NCBI GenBank assembly: GCA_036417435.1
Contig: CM070917.1
Coordinates: 57,634,436 to 57,698,435 of the forward strand
DNA length: 64,000 nt
Direction: 5' to 3'
DNA from: Inia geoffrensis
Taxonomy: Eukaryota > Chordata > Mammalia > Artiodactyla > Iniidae
The notes beneath the pieces are model-generated. The model made no database searches, had not been told where the DNA came from, and saw only the letters and a program-made list of their open reading frames with translations. This document shows positions 26,001 through 38,000 of this stretch, one piece after another. Both the position numbers and the translations under genes were made by a program. The stretch's first letter is position 1. Every line of letters starts with the position of its first letter.

Positions 26001-29000
26001 GGGGTTAGGCGTGGGTGATAATTAAGTAAAATATTAAATAAAATTATACACATCTGATTCTAGACGTAGTACATGCTTATTGTAGAAAATAGGAAAACTG
26101 CAGACAACGAGAAGGTATTAACTACCCAGAATTCTACCACCCAAGACAATCACTGTTCACATTTTGAGATCTTTTCTTCCAGTTAGTTTTTTTTTTTTTC
26201 TTTTTTTAACATGGTTGCGATCAGGATTTATAAACAATTTTACGTCCTGCCTCTTGTTCTCAAATTTACTGAGGCATAACAGGAATAGACTAAACTGTGC
26301 ATGTTTCAAGCGTCGGGTTTGATGGGTTTGGTGTACGGATATGTCAAAACTCATGAAGTATATATATTTGGGAGACCCCATGAACCCTTGACTCCGTAGT
26401 CAAATAACAAGCATTTGCTTTGAGCCCAACCGTTTCCTTGTGTATCCACTTTTTAAAATTAGCATAAAGTTGATATTTCCTCATTTATTTAAAACATCTT
26501 CTTAAATTCATCCTCTATGGCTTCCTTTGCAAATGTACTATTGTTTTTACGGAATCCTTTTATTGTGACTATTTAGGCTGTTTTTTATTCTTATAAACAC
26601 CACTGCAGGGAACATCTCTGTGTGAAGCGATTCCTGCCTGTGATGTTAACTTGCTCCTTCCTTTGTTTTTAGTCTGGATTTGTGTGCCATCCAGGCTGCT
26701 TTCTCGTTTAGATTCCCCGACCTGGAATCACACTAGGCCTGGGAGTTGGCAGGTCTCCCAGGCCCTGCATGCATGTCTCCAAATCGCTTTCCAGAGGCTG
26801 CTCCAACTTACGCCCACCAGAGCGCCTGGGCAGCTGGTCCTGGTGTGTGGGCTTCGGCCAGACACCAGCTTATAGGAATTCACGTGGCCGAGTAGCTGAC
26901 ATCGGGTGTGACGCATTTCGTTTCTTTTGTTATGGACGAGGCTGCACATTTTCCTGTGGGCTAGCCAAATTGTATTTCCTTGTTTGTGGGCTGACTGTGT
27001 GTTGTTTGCTTGTTTCTGTTTTGGGCTCTTAATGTATTTTTTTTAGTTTTTGGTGATTGTGTGCCCCCAAAAGTAGTCACATCAGTCCTTGACAAATTTT
27101 GTCAATCATTTGTCCTGGTTTGTTGTTTCCTTTTAATTTGGGGCTTTTATGGAACCTATGTTTCTATGTGGCCAAACCCATTGATCTTTCATGATTCCTT
27201 CCGTTGCTTTTAGCTTAAAAATCCCTCTCCATTGAGAAGCCTGATATTTATCTATTTTCTTCTCAGATGCTATAATTTGACTCACTGATGTCAATCTGAA
27301 GTTATTCTGGTGTGTGGTCTGAGGCAAGACCACACGGGGCCGGGCATTCTGTGCGGGGTCTTCCGCTGAGGCCAGGCCTGGCTCTCGGGCTGTGATTTCG
27401 CTCTTCACCTGCTGGCCCATCTCTGCCGCAGAACCATATGGTTTTAATGATTGCAGCTTTTGGACATGTTAAGAGTTAGAAAGGCAAGATCCCTCTCTCT
27501 GCACTTTTTCTAGTTTCTCTTGTTTAGAGCTTCATCCACTACAAGGCCATGGGTCTTGTTGATGGGTGCCTGGGAGGGGGTGAGGGAGGTGGGGTGACCC
27601 AAGTCATGTGACAGCCCCCTGATGGACACCACTTACGTGACCTCACCCCCACTCATTGGTGGAACAAGTCACTCCTTTCACAAGAAGCCTGGCCTGGTAC
27701 CTGGTTTTGTCCAGAACTGCTCCCTCCCCTCCTCACAGCTCCCCGCACAAATGGTCCATCCCCCTCCTCCCGCCAGCCCCTCGGAGCCCTCCCTGGAGAC
27801 GGACCGAGGCCAGGACCAGAGAGCACCAGCACCGAGGGTGGTTCACCAGAGGGATCTGCTGGGTACTGATGTCCAACCGCTTTGGGGAGCATAGGATCCG
27901 TGTCACCCCTCCCGTGTCACCTGCAGGGCCAGGCCCCCCAAAAAAGGAGCCCCTTGTGAAGGGCCCTGAGACCTCCAGGGTGGGCCATGGGGGGATCTGT
28001 CCCCAAGGGACACCCAGGTCCTGGCCCTGCAGCCTCCACCCCAGCTTAAACCAGCTTCCCTCCCCCCTCCCCTTCCATGTCCATCCACTGAGGGCCATGG
28101 GTGGTGTGGCTCGTGCCCACACCCTGACGCTGGACCCCACTCCTGCCCCCTGCTTACCCGCCCTCCCAGTGGGATCGGGCTGGTCCTGGAGAACTGGATA
28201 GGACCTGTCACATGGCGGGTGTTACAGTCGTGTACTTGGGGGACCGGGTGGGGGCAGAGTCCCAGAGCCAGCACCTGGCAGGTTTTATGGGGGACTGTGG
28301 GATGTCCAGGAGGCAAGGAGGGCGTGGGGACATGGGACTCTAGCCCTGTGGGGTCTGGAAGGAGGGTCTTCTGGCCCACCTGTCTCCCTTGGGTTCCCTA
28401 CCCCAGTTGCAGGTCCCTGAGGTGATCTGGGGGACAGCAGAGAAGGTGTGGGAGGGGGGAATCCACAAAGAATGTGTTGAACTTGAAAACAAAGGAAAAG
28501 CAGGAAGGGAGAAGGGGGAGGAAGGAGGGGGAGGGGGAGGGGAGGGAAAGGAGGGGTGGGGACCCATTGGTGGACCCGGCGTCCCTGCCTTGGGAGATGG
28601 TGCCTGGCTGCAGCTGTGGGGGGGGGGTTGTCGCCCATAGTCAGACCCCCACATGTGCCTGGCCCAGTGGAGGTGGGGTGGGGCCAGAGAAGGGTGGTTC
28701 CAGGAGGGAAGCTGGGTGGTAGGTGTGAGATCTCACCCGTGAGGCTGGGGGGTGGGGGCAGGCTCTGTTTGCTCATCATTAACTGGAAAGTGGCCCCTCC
28801 TGGTAGAGAAAGCATCCACGGGAGACCCTCGGGACACAGCAGGTGCCCAGTAAGCGTGAGTTACTATTCCTAAACGTGGCCATGCAGTTTTATAGAACGC
28901 TGTGCCTCCTTGGAAATGGCTGGGCCTTGCCCAGCAGTGCTCATCAGGCCACCGGGCTGGCCAGGAAGGCAGGGTCCCGTTCAAGCAGCAGAATTGGGCC

Positions 29001-32000
29001 GATGGAGGCCATAGGCCTGCTAGGTCGGGGGGCAGCTGGTCGTCTCTGTCTTGTTTTCTCTGTTGCTTCTGCGGGTGGATAGAATTATTATTTTAAGAAG
29101 TATCTAACGAAACAGGGTCCACCATCAATCATCCCCACAGGAGGGCGCCGCATAGGCGGGACCTCAGACAGAGGAGCTGCCAGGAACGCGGGGTGGTTCT
29201 GGTCTACCTGCTGCTCCGGCTCAGATGCTGCGTGGTTTTGGGGTGTTGTAGGGGCTGGCGGGTGTCAGAGGTGAGCTGCTGAGCGTCTGTTACCCTGGGG
29301 TGTGAATACTCCTGGGTGTCAGGGAAGGTGGGACAGGCGCCTCTTGGCTCCGCACACACCACCTTTGTTGTGATGGTTGATGGTTAACAGGTGTTTGTAT
29401 CGTATGACCATGTCGGCTTTTACAACCTGCGTTTTCACATAAGGGAGCTGGACTCTCAGTCCTTTCCTGTGCGAATTCATCTGATTAAAGTAGAGCCTTA
29501 ATCACAACAAAAAAGAGCTCCTCTTACGCCAGAAACGTGACCCCTGCTGGTGGAGGTGGGGGTGGGTTGGCCGCTGCTCTCAGGGAGCACCCCCCCAGGG
29601 ACCCCCCACCCCCACCCCTTGAGGTGTCCTTCCAGAATCCCCGGCCCAGCCCCGTAGGCTGCGGTGGCCCGTTGAGGGGTTTGGGCCCTGTGTGCTCTCA
29701 GCCACCCACAGGCACTGCTTCTCCCTGTGATGACACCACCCTGTTCCCAGTGTCCTGGCTCCCTGGCCCCAGTTCTGCCCACAGAGCGGGCATGGGGCAC
29801 TGGGGAGGGCAGGGAGGGGTCCTGGCCAGGGGCCCCAGGCTCCTGTCTGGAACTTCCTCACCCCAGCCCTTTGGGTGAAGACAGGCAGGCTATGTGCCTG
29901 CCAGGTGACCCTGGCTGTGGGTGCTCCCCAAGGTGAAAGGGGCCTTGGGGAGTGAGTCCTACAACGGTGGAGGGCTGTGTGCCAACGCCCACGGTCACTT
30001 GGCAGAAACCTAGTCCATGGCTGAGATGCTACCCATCCCCCTCCTGGTGAAGGACCACTTTGGCCACCTGCACCTGCTTAAGTAGCCTCTGATGGGGGCC
30101 ACCTGCCCCTGCTTAAAGCGGTTCATATTGAGGCCCCTGCCCCCGCCCAGGGCGGCTGGGATGGAGGAAGCTTGCAGAGCGGCTCCGGGGACGCAGGCTG
30201 CTCGGGGTCTGGGACGAGGCTTCAGGGACTGAGGAGCTCACCCCGCTGTGGGGCACACGGGACACATGGGGAGTGAGCAGACCCTGGAGACCCTGGAAGG
30301 CAGGGTCTAGAGTTCAGAAGGAGGCAGGTGTGAGCTGAAGCAGTGGGAGCCTCACCCCACGCCATGGAGGCCACACCCCATGAGTGCCCTGCCCCCGCCT
30401 TGATGCCCCCGAGGTTTGGACATGCCGGAGGAGGTCTGCACAGCCCCATGGCAGACCTGGACAATCAAATGGACCCTAAGAGAGAACTTCCCAGCACTCA
30501 GCAGTCCTGCCTGCCCTGCCCCGTGTGTGGTGGGCCAGCCCTCCCCCATCCCAGCTGGACCGAGATTGGCGAAGTGGGGCCTAAAGGGGCTCTGGGATCT
30601 GGGTGCCCGCGGGGGCTACGTTTCCTGCCTGGAGGTGAGCAAGTGCAGAGGCGGGGGGCTAGCTGAATGGGGTACAACCAAGGGCTCGGGCTGCAGGGCC
30701 ACCCTTGGCCGCTCCCAGGTGACTCCCGGTGGTCTGAACTTCACCTGGGTCTGCGGGTTATTTTTATAATCTTGGCGCGCCCTCTGGGCAGGAGTATGGG
30801 GGCAGGTGGTGAGCGGCCGCCCTGTGGCCTCGCTGCGGAACCAGCCTCTACCCCTGTTCCTCCTCTCCTCGCCCTCCGCTCAGCCAGCAGGAGGCCTGGA
30901 GCACCTTTCAGCCCACCCTTCACCCCTTACCCCGGGGCTGAACTGAAATGGGAAAGGGCTGGGGGTAGAGTCTTGTGGTGGGGGGTCTGTGGTGTGTGCC
31001 AGGCCTAGCTGACATCTTGGGTTGGTGCTCCTCTGTGGCACACTCGGTGTGGGGTGGCCCCATTTCCAGATGGGGAAGCTGAGGCTCAGGGTCCCACAGC
31101 TGGTGGAGCTTCCAGCCCAGCGAGGCCCTGACCCCCCTCCCAGCCTGGCCTGGAGCTGCCCCAGCCCAGCCTGGGGAGGGTGAGCCGGTAGGTTCTTCTC
31201 ACCATGACCAGGAGCCCCCTGATACTGGCACATGGTCACAGAGACTGGTGCCAGCACTTGCCCACTGAGGGTATACAGGCATGCTAGGTGCCCATCTCCT
31301 GTGGGGAGGGCCACGGGGCCAGGTCCCACAGTGATCGAGTGCCCCAGAGTGCAAGGGAGGCTTCTTGGCAGGGGGTTGGTCTTCCTCTGCTTAGCAGGCT
31401 CCCCTCACCTCTGGCCCCGGCACCCTCCCTTCCTGGAGCTGCACTGGGCAGCCCAGCCTGCGGCCCTTGACTCTGACCTGATCTGGGAGCTGCTGCCCCC
31501 GCCAGGGCCCTCCGAGGCGGTGCCTGTCCATGCGCGGCCACTGTACTCTGTGGGGCTGGGCAGTAGCTGTGGGTGCCATGAGGGTCTGGCCTTCCCTTCT
31601 GCTTTAGGGGCAGGGTCTGGGGGCAGGGATGGAACCTCTGGTGACAGTGCTGCAGAAATGGGTCCCGGAGGCATTGGGTGGGCAGAAACACCCGTGGAGG
31701 CCTAGGGTCCCCCGAGTGGGGCCCAGGCACGGCCAGCCAGCAGGGCAGTGCCTCAGGGGACCCTCCTGTCACAGGGTGTTAGCTGAGGCCATGTGCCAGG
31801 ATGCTGGTGGGTCCCAAGTGCAGTAGCCCCAAGCTTGGACCCCCGGGTGGCATGCACCCCTCTGAGCCAGCCACCAGCCGCACAAGCAGGGCGTTTGTTC
31901 CCCACATCCAGGGGCCTGGTGCCTGGTACCCAGCCCTGCAGACCCCAGACCTTGGCTTCAGTCCTGGAGCCCCTCACGGTTACAGAAGGGGGCTGGCACG

Positions 32001-35000
32001 GTGATGTGGGTGCTGGGCTTCATGGCCATGTCCAGGGACTGGTGTTCGGATCCTTTCTCACCTGCCCAGAGTCTGCGGGAAGGTTCTCCCCGCTGAACCC
32101 TTGGACATAAAACGGCCAGAGAGTGCCACCTGGGGGGCGGTGAGGACCCCCCCGCCTCCGCCACCGACCTATGTCTCACTGCCAAGCTGCCCTCCCGCGG
32201 GCCGTGTAGTTGTCCCCCAGGCCAAGGGTAGAGCGGCAGGCGTCTGGGCTTGGGGTGCGGTTGGAAGTGGGCCTTCTCGTGCTCCCCGTGCTGGGCTCGC
32301 GTGGGGCTGACAGTCATGGTAGGGTGAGTGGCCACAGCGAGGTGAAGGGCTCGGAGTTTGGGAGCAAAGCTGTGGCTGGATGCTCTCTGCTGCAGAGTTG
32401 AACGGCCTGAGGTTTGTTTGAATGGGTTTTTCATTTCTGAAACAAACAACAAAGCCATTTGCAACTTTTGTCTTCCCGGGCACTCGTGGTGTCTTTCTGG
32501 TGTGTGAGTGGCCTGGCACTGGGGGGATGGTTTCGGGGTCACCGCTGCCAGGCCCCCTCAGTGGACAGAGCATGGAAGGACATGCGTGCAGGTGCACAAG
32601 CACAGACACACAGGTCGGTGCCTGTCTGTGCACTATAGGTGTGCCAGGTGTCCATACCCTCGGGTCGTGTGGGCACTGCCACCTGCCGCGGGCACCTCCG
32701 GCTCTTCCCCGTCCTGCACTGGGTCCAGTATGTTGCTTATTTGCTCTGTGGAACCAAATACCCACCTGAGGCTGCTCTGCCCCCTCCTCGTGGCCCCACT
32801 GCCCCAGCGTCAAACCTGATGGGCCTCTGCGCCCTTTGTGGTCCTGGCACCGTTCTCTTTCCTCTGTCAGTCATCACGGGCTTATTGGTGTTTCCAGGCC
32901 CTGAGTGTTCCTCTAGCCCTTGACACAGAGAGCACCCCTGGGCTGTCACACCTCTCACTGAGGTTGTCACAAGAATGAAACAAGGTGCTGACCCCTCTTG
33001 CCCTCTGGGAAGAGGTGGGGCGTGAATGGGACCCCATATGGGCCTCCCAGACTGTTAGTGGGCGCCAATCCTAAGGGCACGATCGGGGCTTTCCCCGTAG
33101 GCATCTTTGATGGGTGGTGGAGGAGCAAGGAGCCGGGAGCCAGGAGTCAGGAGTGGGTCTACCCAGGTCCCCAGGCACCAGCCCTGTCAGTGTTTGGGTG
33201 CATCCATAACTTCCTCGAGCCTCAATTTTCTTACCCCTAAAGTGGGCACAGGGATACCTCATGAGCAGGCTTGTCGGGGGACTGGAAGAGAGGGTATGTG
33301 TGTGTGCATGCATAGTGTGTGTGCCCCCGTGTGTGTGTTTGTTCACGCTGTGTTGATACAACAGGTGTCTCTGCCAGACACTGGTCTGTTTCAGGAGTTC
33401 ACGGCCAGCAGGGCCCAGGCTGTAGGCGCCGGCCTGCGGGCTCAGAGAAGGGCTCCGGGAGCCAGAGCTGGAGGTGCTGAGGGCGTTGGTGGCTCCCTCC
33501 CGGGGGTGGCCAGGGTGGCCAGGGTGCAGGACTCGAGTGAGCGATGCCTATGTGTGGGCAGGGGGTGAGCGGCCCCTGTGCGGCCTTGGGATCTGGGGGT
33601 GACACTGGAGGGGACAGGTCCATCTGACACCGAGGGGCTGTTGGAACCCTCCTTCTCCCACCAGGATCATCCTCTGACCGCGGAGGGCAGGGCAGGGGCT
33701 CCCTGGGGACCGAGAGCAGTCGCCTAGCTTCTGACACGGACCTCCGTGTCCTCATCTGCAGAGTGGTTCTGAGGGTGACACTCCTGTCACCTGCTGTAGT
33801 CTCGGGGAGGGGGGCAGGGTTTCAACTGTTCCAGCATTGGTGGGGCTCCAGAAACTGACATGTTTTGTAGATTTGAAAATTCAAGTCCACAGCCTCTCAG
33901 AGCCGCTTCAGGCTCTGCCCGTCTGTTTGGTCTTCTCCCCATCCCTGCAGATCCACCTTCAGGGACGTGGGCATTGGATGGTGGGGGAGGCCCACTCAGG
34001 GCCCCACCCGCCACCTTCCTCTGCTGCTCAGGCAAGCACATCATGCTGAATGACCACCCACCCTCAGCCCAGTTCTGTGACCAGGGCCTGCCAGGGGGTT
34101 GGGAGGGGACCCACAGGAGGGCCGCACGCCAGGATGAGCATCAAGGAGGCTGAGGGCAGAGGCTGAGGCTGGGCCACCTGAGGTTGTCCTGCCCGACAGC
34201 AGCCTGTGCAGCCCAGAGGGGCAGGTGGGTGATGGGCCTGGTGCCTGCTGCCTTCTTCCAGGCCCTGGGACCATCCAGGAGATGCAGATGCAGGAGTGCG
34301 CATGCAGGCAGAGGTGGCGGGAGGGGAGCCTGCTGACCGCCCATGGGTTGCCATGGCAACAGCACATCCTGGGGGCTTTCATGGCTTCCTGGGGGTGCGG
34401 CAGCCAGCGCTGCTCAGCAACCTGTGAGTACACGCTATTTGGGTGGGAGAGCCTAGTTGGGGGTGATGCTTACACAGTGGGTGGGCTCCCCACCCCCACC
34501 CCCACCCGAAACCTGGCCTGTGGAGGCCCCTGTGAAAGTATCTGCTCGCAGCCCCACGGGACTAGGGAATACAGCCAAAGTTCCAAGGTCTCTTCCAAGG
34601 GCAGGCTGAGCTGGTTTCGCCTGCCATGGTGACCCTGCCCTCCTGGGCCCTCAGCCTCGCCTCTCTTCCCTGTGTGTGGGTATCTAGAATGAGCTCAGAG
34701 ACTTGAGTAGGAGTCCAGGCCGCACTTGCCATTGTTCCAGCCTCTTGGGCTCACACTGCCTCCAGGAAGTCTTCCTAGATACCCCATTAACTGGCAGCTC
34801 TGGCTTCCCATGTGGGGGCAGAATGCCCGGGAGCAGAAACGCATCAGTCAGAGGTCAGCTGTGCCACCTCGGGCAGGCTTCTTACCCTCTCTGAGCCTCC
34901 ATTTCCTCCCGTCCAGTGGAGACAGGCATGGCAGCCACCTCAGTGCCAGTTAGGACCCAGTGAGGTGCTGCTGAGACCTGCTCTGACCTGAGGGACCAGT

Positions 35001-38000
35001 GATGGCAGGTGTGCTGGGTGGGATGATGGGGTCCTGAGGAATCAGCCATTGGGAGCTGAGGGACTGGGGTGCACAGTGGGCAGAGGAGCTGGGGACAGGC
35101 AGGAAACCTCCAGGGGCCGAAGGGAGGACAGGCAGAAAGAAAGTCCTCGGGAAAGGGGCGTGCACTGGAGCCGGTATTGTGGGACAGGAGGGCAGGCCAG
35201 GTGTGGAACTGCCTGCCCAGCGTTTAGGGGACCCCGGCTGGCCCCACCACACTGTCCTGTGGGCACCAGATGGGCCAAGCTTCCCCAGAGCCCTGGCTCA
35301 GTGGGGGAGTGGGGGCAGCTTGGAGCCCTAATTTTGGGGCCATGCTTGTGTGTTGGAGGGCCACGTTGTGCTGTCCTGGGGACAACAGTTACCCCATCTA
35401 GTGAGGGTGAGCTATGAAGGGCTCGCATGGACCAGGTGCTGCAGAAGGGGGCACCCTGCTGTCCTCAGGACAGAAACAGCACGGGGGTTCCCTTGGTGGG
35501 CGTTCAGTAAGAGGGTGACTTGGAAATGCCAGGCTACATGGAGGAACTCTGCTGCCTGACCTTCTTGGGGACGGTGACATCCCTGTCCTCAGAGGTTGGA
35601 CAGGTCCCGGCCCTGACCCCCAGCTGCCTGGAGCCTGGCATGTGGCCAGCAGCCAGGTCCTCAATCTGTCCCATTTAGTGGGGCCCTGGTCCGCCTCCCA
35701 GCAGCCCCCATCCCGGGTCTCACAGCCTTTACCAGTGCCATGCCATAGCTATGGCAAGGATGACAGCCTCCGGGGCCCGCTCCAGAGGGGTGAGTGGGCT
35801 GGCCAGTCTGAGAGAGACGTGGGAGAAGGTCCCCATAGCCCCAAGACCCTGAGCTCATGAGGGATGTCCACAAAGCCCCAGAAGTGGGAGCTGAGCAGGC
35901 CTCGCCAGCTCTGCCAGCCACTTGTCCCTTGGCAAGGCCAGTGTGGCAGCCAGGGGCCAGCCATGGACTGCAGGCTTGGGCCACCATGGCCACGCCGTGT
36001 GTCCACCAGCTCTGGGCCCGACGGCTGTGCCTCCGAGTGTGGGGTCTTGGAGCAAGGGAAAAGGTGCCGAGGCTCAGACCGCAATGAATCGGGGGGCCTC
36101 GGAGCCCGGTGTGGGGATCCGGCTGGCCCCGGAGTGTGCCTGGGGGACTGGGTGCAGATGGGGGCCGGGTCGCAGAGCTGCCCTGTAACTGCTTTCTCCA
36201 TTGGCAGACGGCGCCCCACTCAGCGAGCTCTCCTGGTCGTCCTCCCTGTCTGTGGTGGCCGTGTCCTTCTCTGGGCTCTTCACCGTCATCGCCCTCATGC
36301 TGGCCTGCCTGTGCTGTAAGAAGGGCGGCATCGGGTTCAAGGTGAGGGCTGGGGGTCGGGGGAGGCTGTGGACGAGATCCTGAGGGCTGGCCCTCTGGTG
36401 TCCACTCGGCACCGGGCTTCCTTCCCTCCTAGGGCCCTCTGGGGACCATAGAGGCCGGGACCCCACAGCCCCTCCTCTGGGGGAGGCCAATGGGAGAGGC
36501 CTAGGGGCTGTCAGGGACCCCTCCCACTGCCTCCCCCATTTTGGGTCCCCCTGTGTGGGGGGCACGGCCTCACGCTGTCATGTCCCAGCTCAGGGTCAGG
36601 CCTCTGTGTGCGGTGCACCCCGGGACGGTGAGGATGGGCCTCAAGGGGGCCACGGGGACTCCTGAGCCGCTGTGGGAGGGGTCTCTATGCCCAGAGGGTC
36701 CTTGAATCCCTGCTTGTTCGAATCAGCAAAGGGAAACCAAAGTTGCCCAGACATGCTTCCCGGCATCAGAAGCACCTCTCTGGTTGGGGTCACCTTACTT
36801 TGGGTGTCTTCCGCCCCACGAGGAAAGGATTGTGAGCCACGTAGGAATCAGGGTGGTAGGACAGCAGGAGTAATCATTACTGTTTATGGAGCATCAGCTA
36901 GACGCTGGGCCCGCCTTCTCTCTGGCCGCCCAGGCAGGGCTAAGCTCCTGGGGTCATCCTGGGCTGGATTCCAGGGCTGAGGTGCCCCTCCTAAGGATGG
37001 TGGCCAAAAGGCATCCCCTGGGGCGCTGTTCCCCAATCCTAGAAGCGCCCATGGTTGCTCCCTACCTTTAGCTGCAGCTCTGAGCATGGAGGACCAGGAG
37101 AAAAAGCTGGGAACTGAGGGGCCCAACCAGAGCCCCCGCCCCCCCAGCCCTGTGGGCTGAGTTCTGCTGACTTAGCACATAGCACCGCCTGTGGTCATTC
37201 TCCCGCCCACTCGGCCGCCCCGCCCTTGGCTGGAGGTTGGCTGGAGGTCAGATTCCCGGGCCTGGCGAGGTCAGGAGGGGAGGGGCTGTCCTGTGGCCCA
37301 GCACAGCAGCCAGCCACCCCAGTCATCTCCATACTAAATGACCCACATTGCAGCCGGGTCACCCCCATTTTAGAGAAACAGTGCCCTCCCCTCCCCCTGG
37401 TATGTCTCATCACAGAGGGGGCCCGGGGAGCTGGCACTTGCCTTTTACAAAGGTGTCTTTGCCACATTTCACGGCAGGGCCATCCAGAGTCCTCTGAGGG
37501 GTGGGCTGGTGGAGCTCAGGGCTTGGGCAGCAGGGCCATGGCCCTGGGAGCCTCGGGTCTGCATCCAAGCCCCTGCCTGGGTATCCCCACGCAGTGGGCT
37601 GGGCCAGGCGATGCTGGCATTTTCCTGGAGGGTCCTGGGGCCAGAGGAGCAAGCGGGAGGGGGAAGGGAAGGGAAGGGGAAGGGAAGGGAAGGGGAAGGG
37701 AGGGGATGGGGAAAGGAAGGGGAGGGGGAAGGGGGAGGGGGAGGGCAGGGGGAAGGGGAAGGGGGGGCCAGGGCTGGGCCTTGAGGCTATTGTATGTCAG
37801 CCCCTTCTCAGGATGCTGTGAGAACAAGGCCCCAAACAAGGGCCAGTGCGGCCCCCTCCTACCCGTGCCCTCCTCACCTCCTGGGAACATGGTGCCCAGA
37901 ACATTCCAGCACCAGTGCGCCTCAGTGGGAGGCCCTGCCTGCATAGCGGGCTCCCGCCTGGGCTCTGGGGGGCCAGTTCTAGGCTCTCCCACCTGGAGCT

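Larger units (their letters stand above)
14076..36207 (+). other. AATK: AATK intron 1 (22.1 kb)
   Basis: No protein gene was recognised inside. It holds MIR scraps, an LTR-like element (18328-18740), minus-strand L1 remnants (19905-20165, 24555-24950, 26030-27530), TG- and GA-rich tracts, a possible enhancer motif cluster at 15611-15645, and a candidate alternative first exon with an X-box at 34347-34423. Other stretches, such as 28.6-34.2 kb, look like unique GC-rich intron. Confidence 0.8.
13993..36319 (+). promoter_or_regulatory. AATK: Upstream ORF 2, overlapping the AATK start across the first splice
   Basis: ATG at 13993 is out of frame with the AATK start at 14021. It stays open through exon 1 (to 14075) and into exon 2 (from 36208) until TAA at 36317-36319, giving 64 codons. 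Ribosomes using it would bypass the main start. No evidence that it is translated. Confidence 0.4.

Noticed and set aside
30759..30770. MEF2-like site TTATTTTTATAA
   Set aside because: Close to consensus on either strand but misses one defining base; not strong enough alone.
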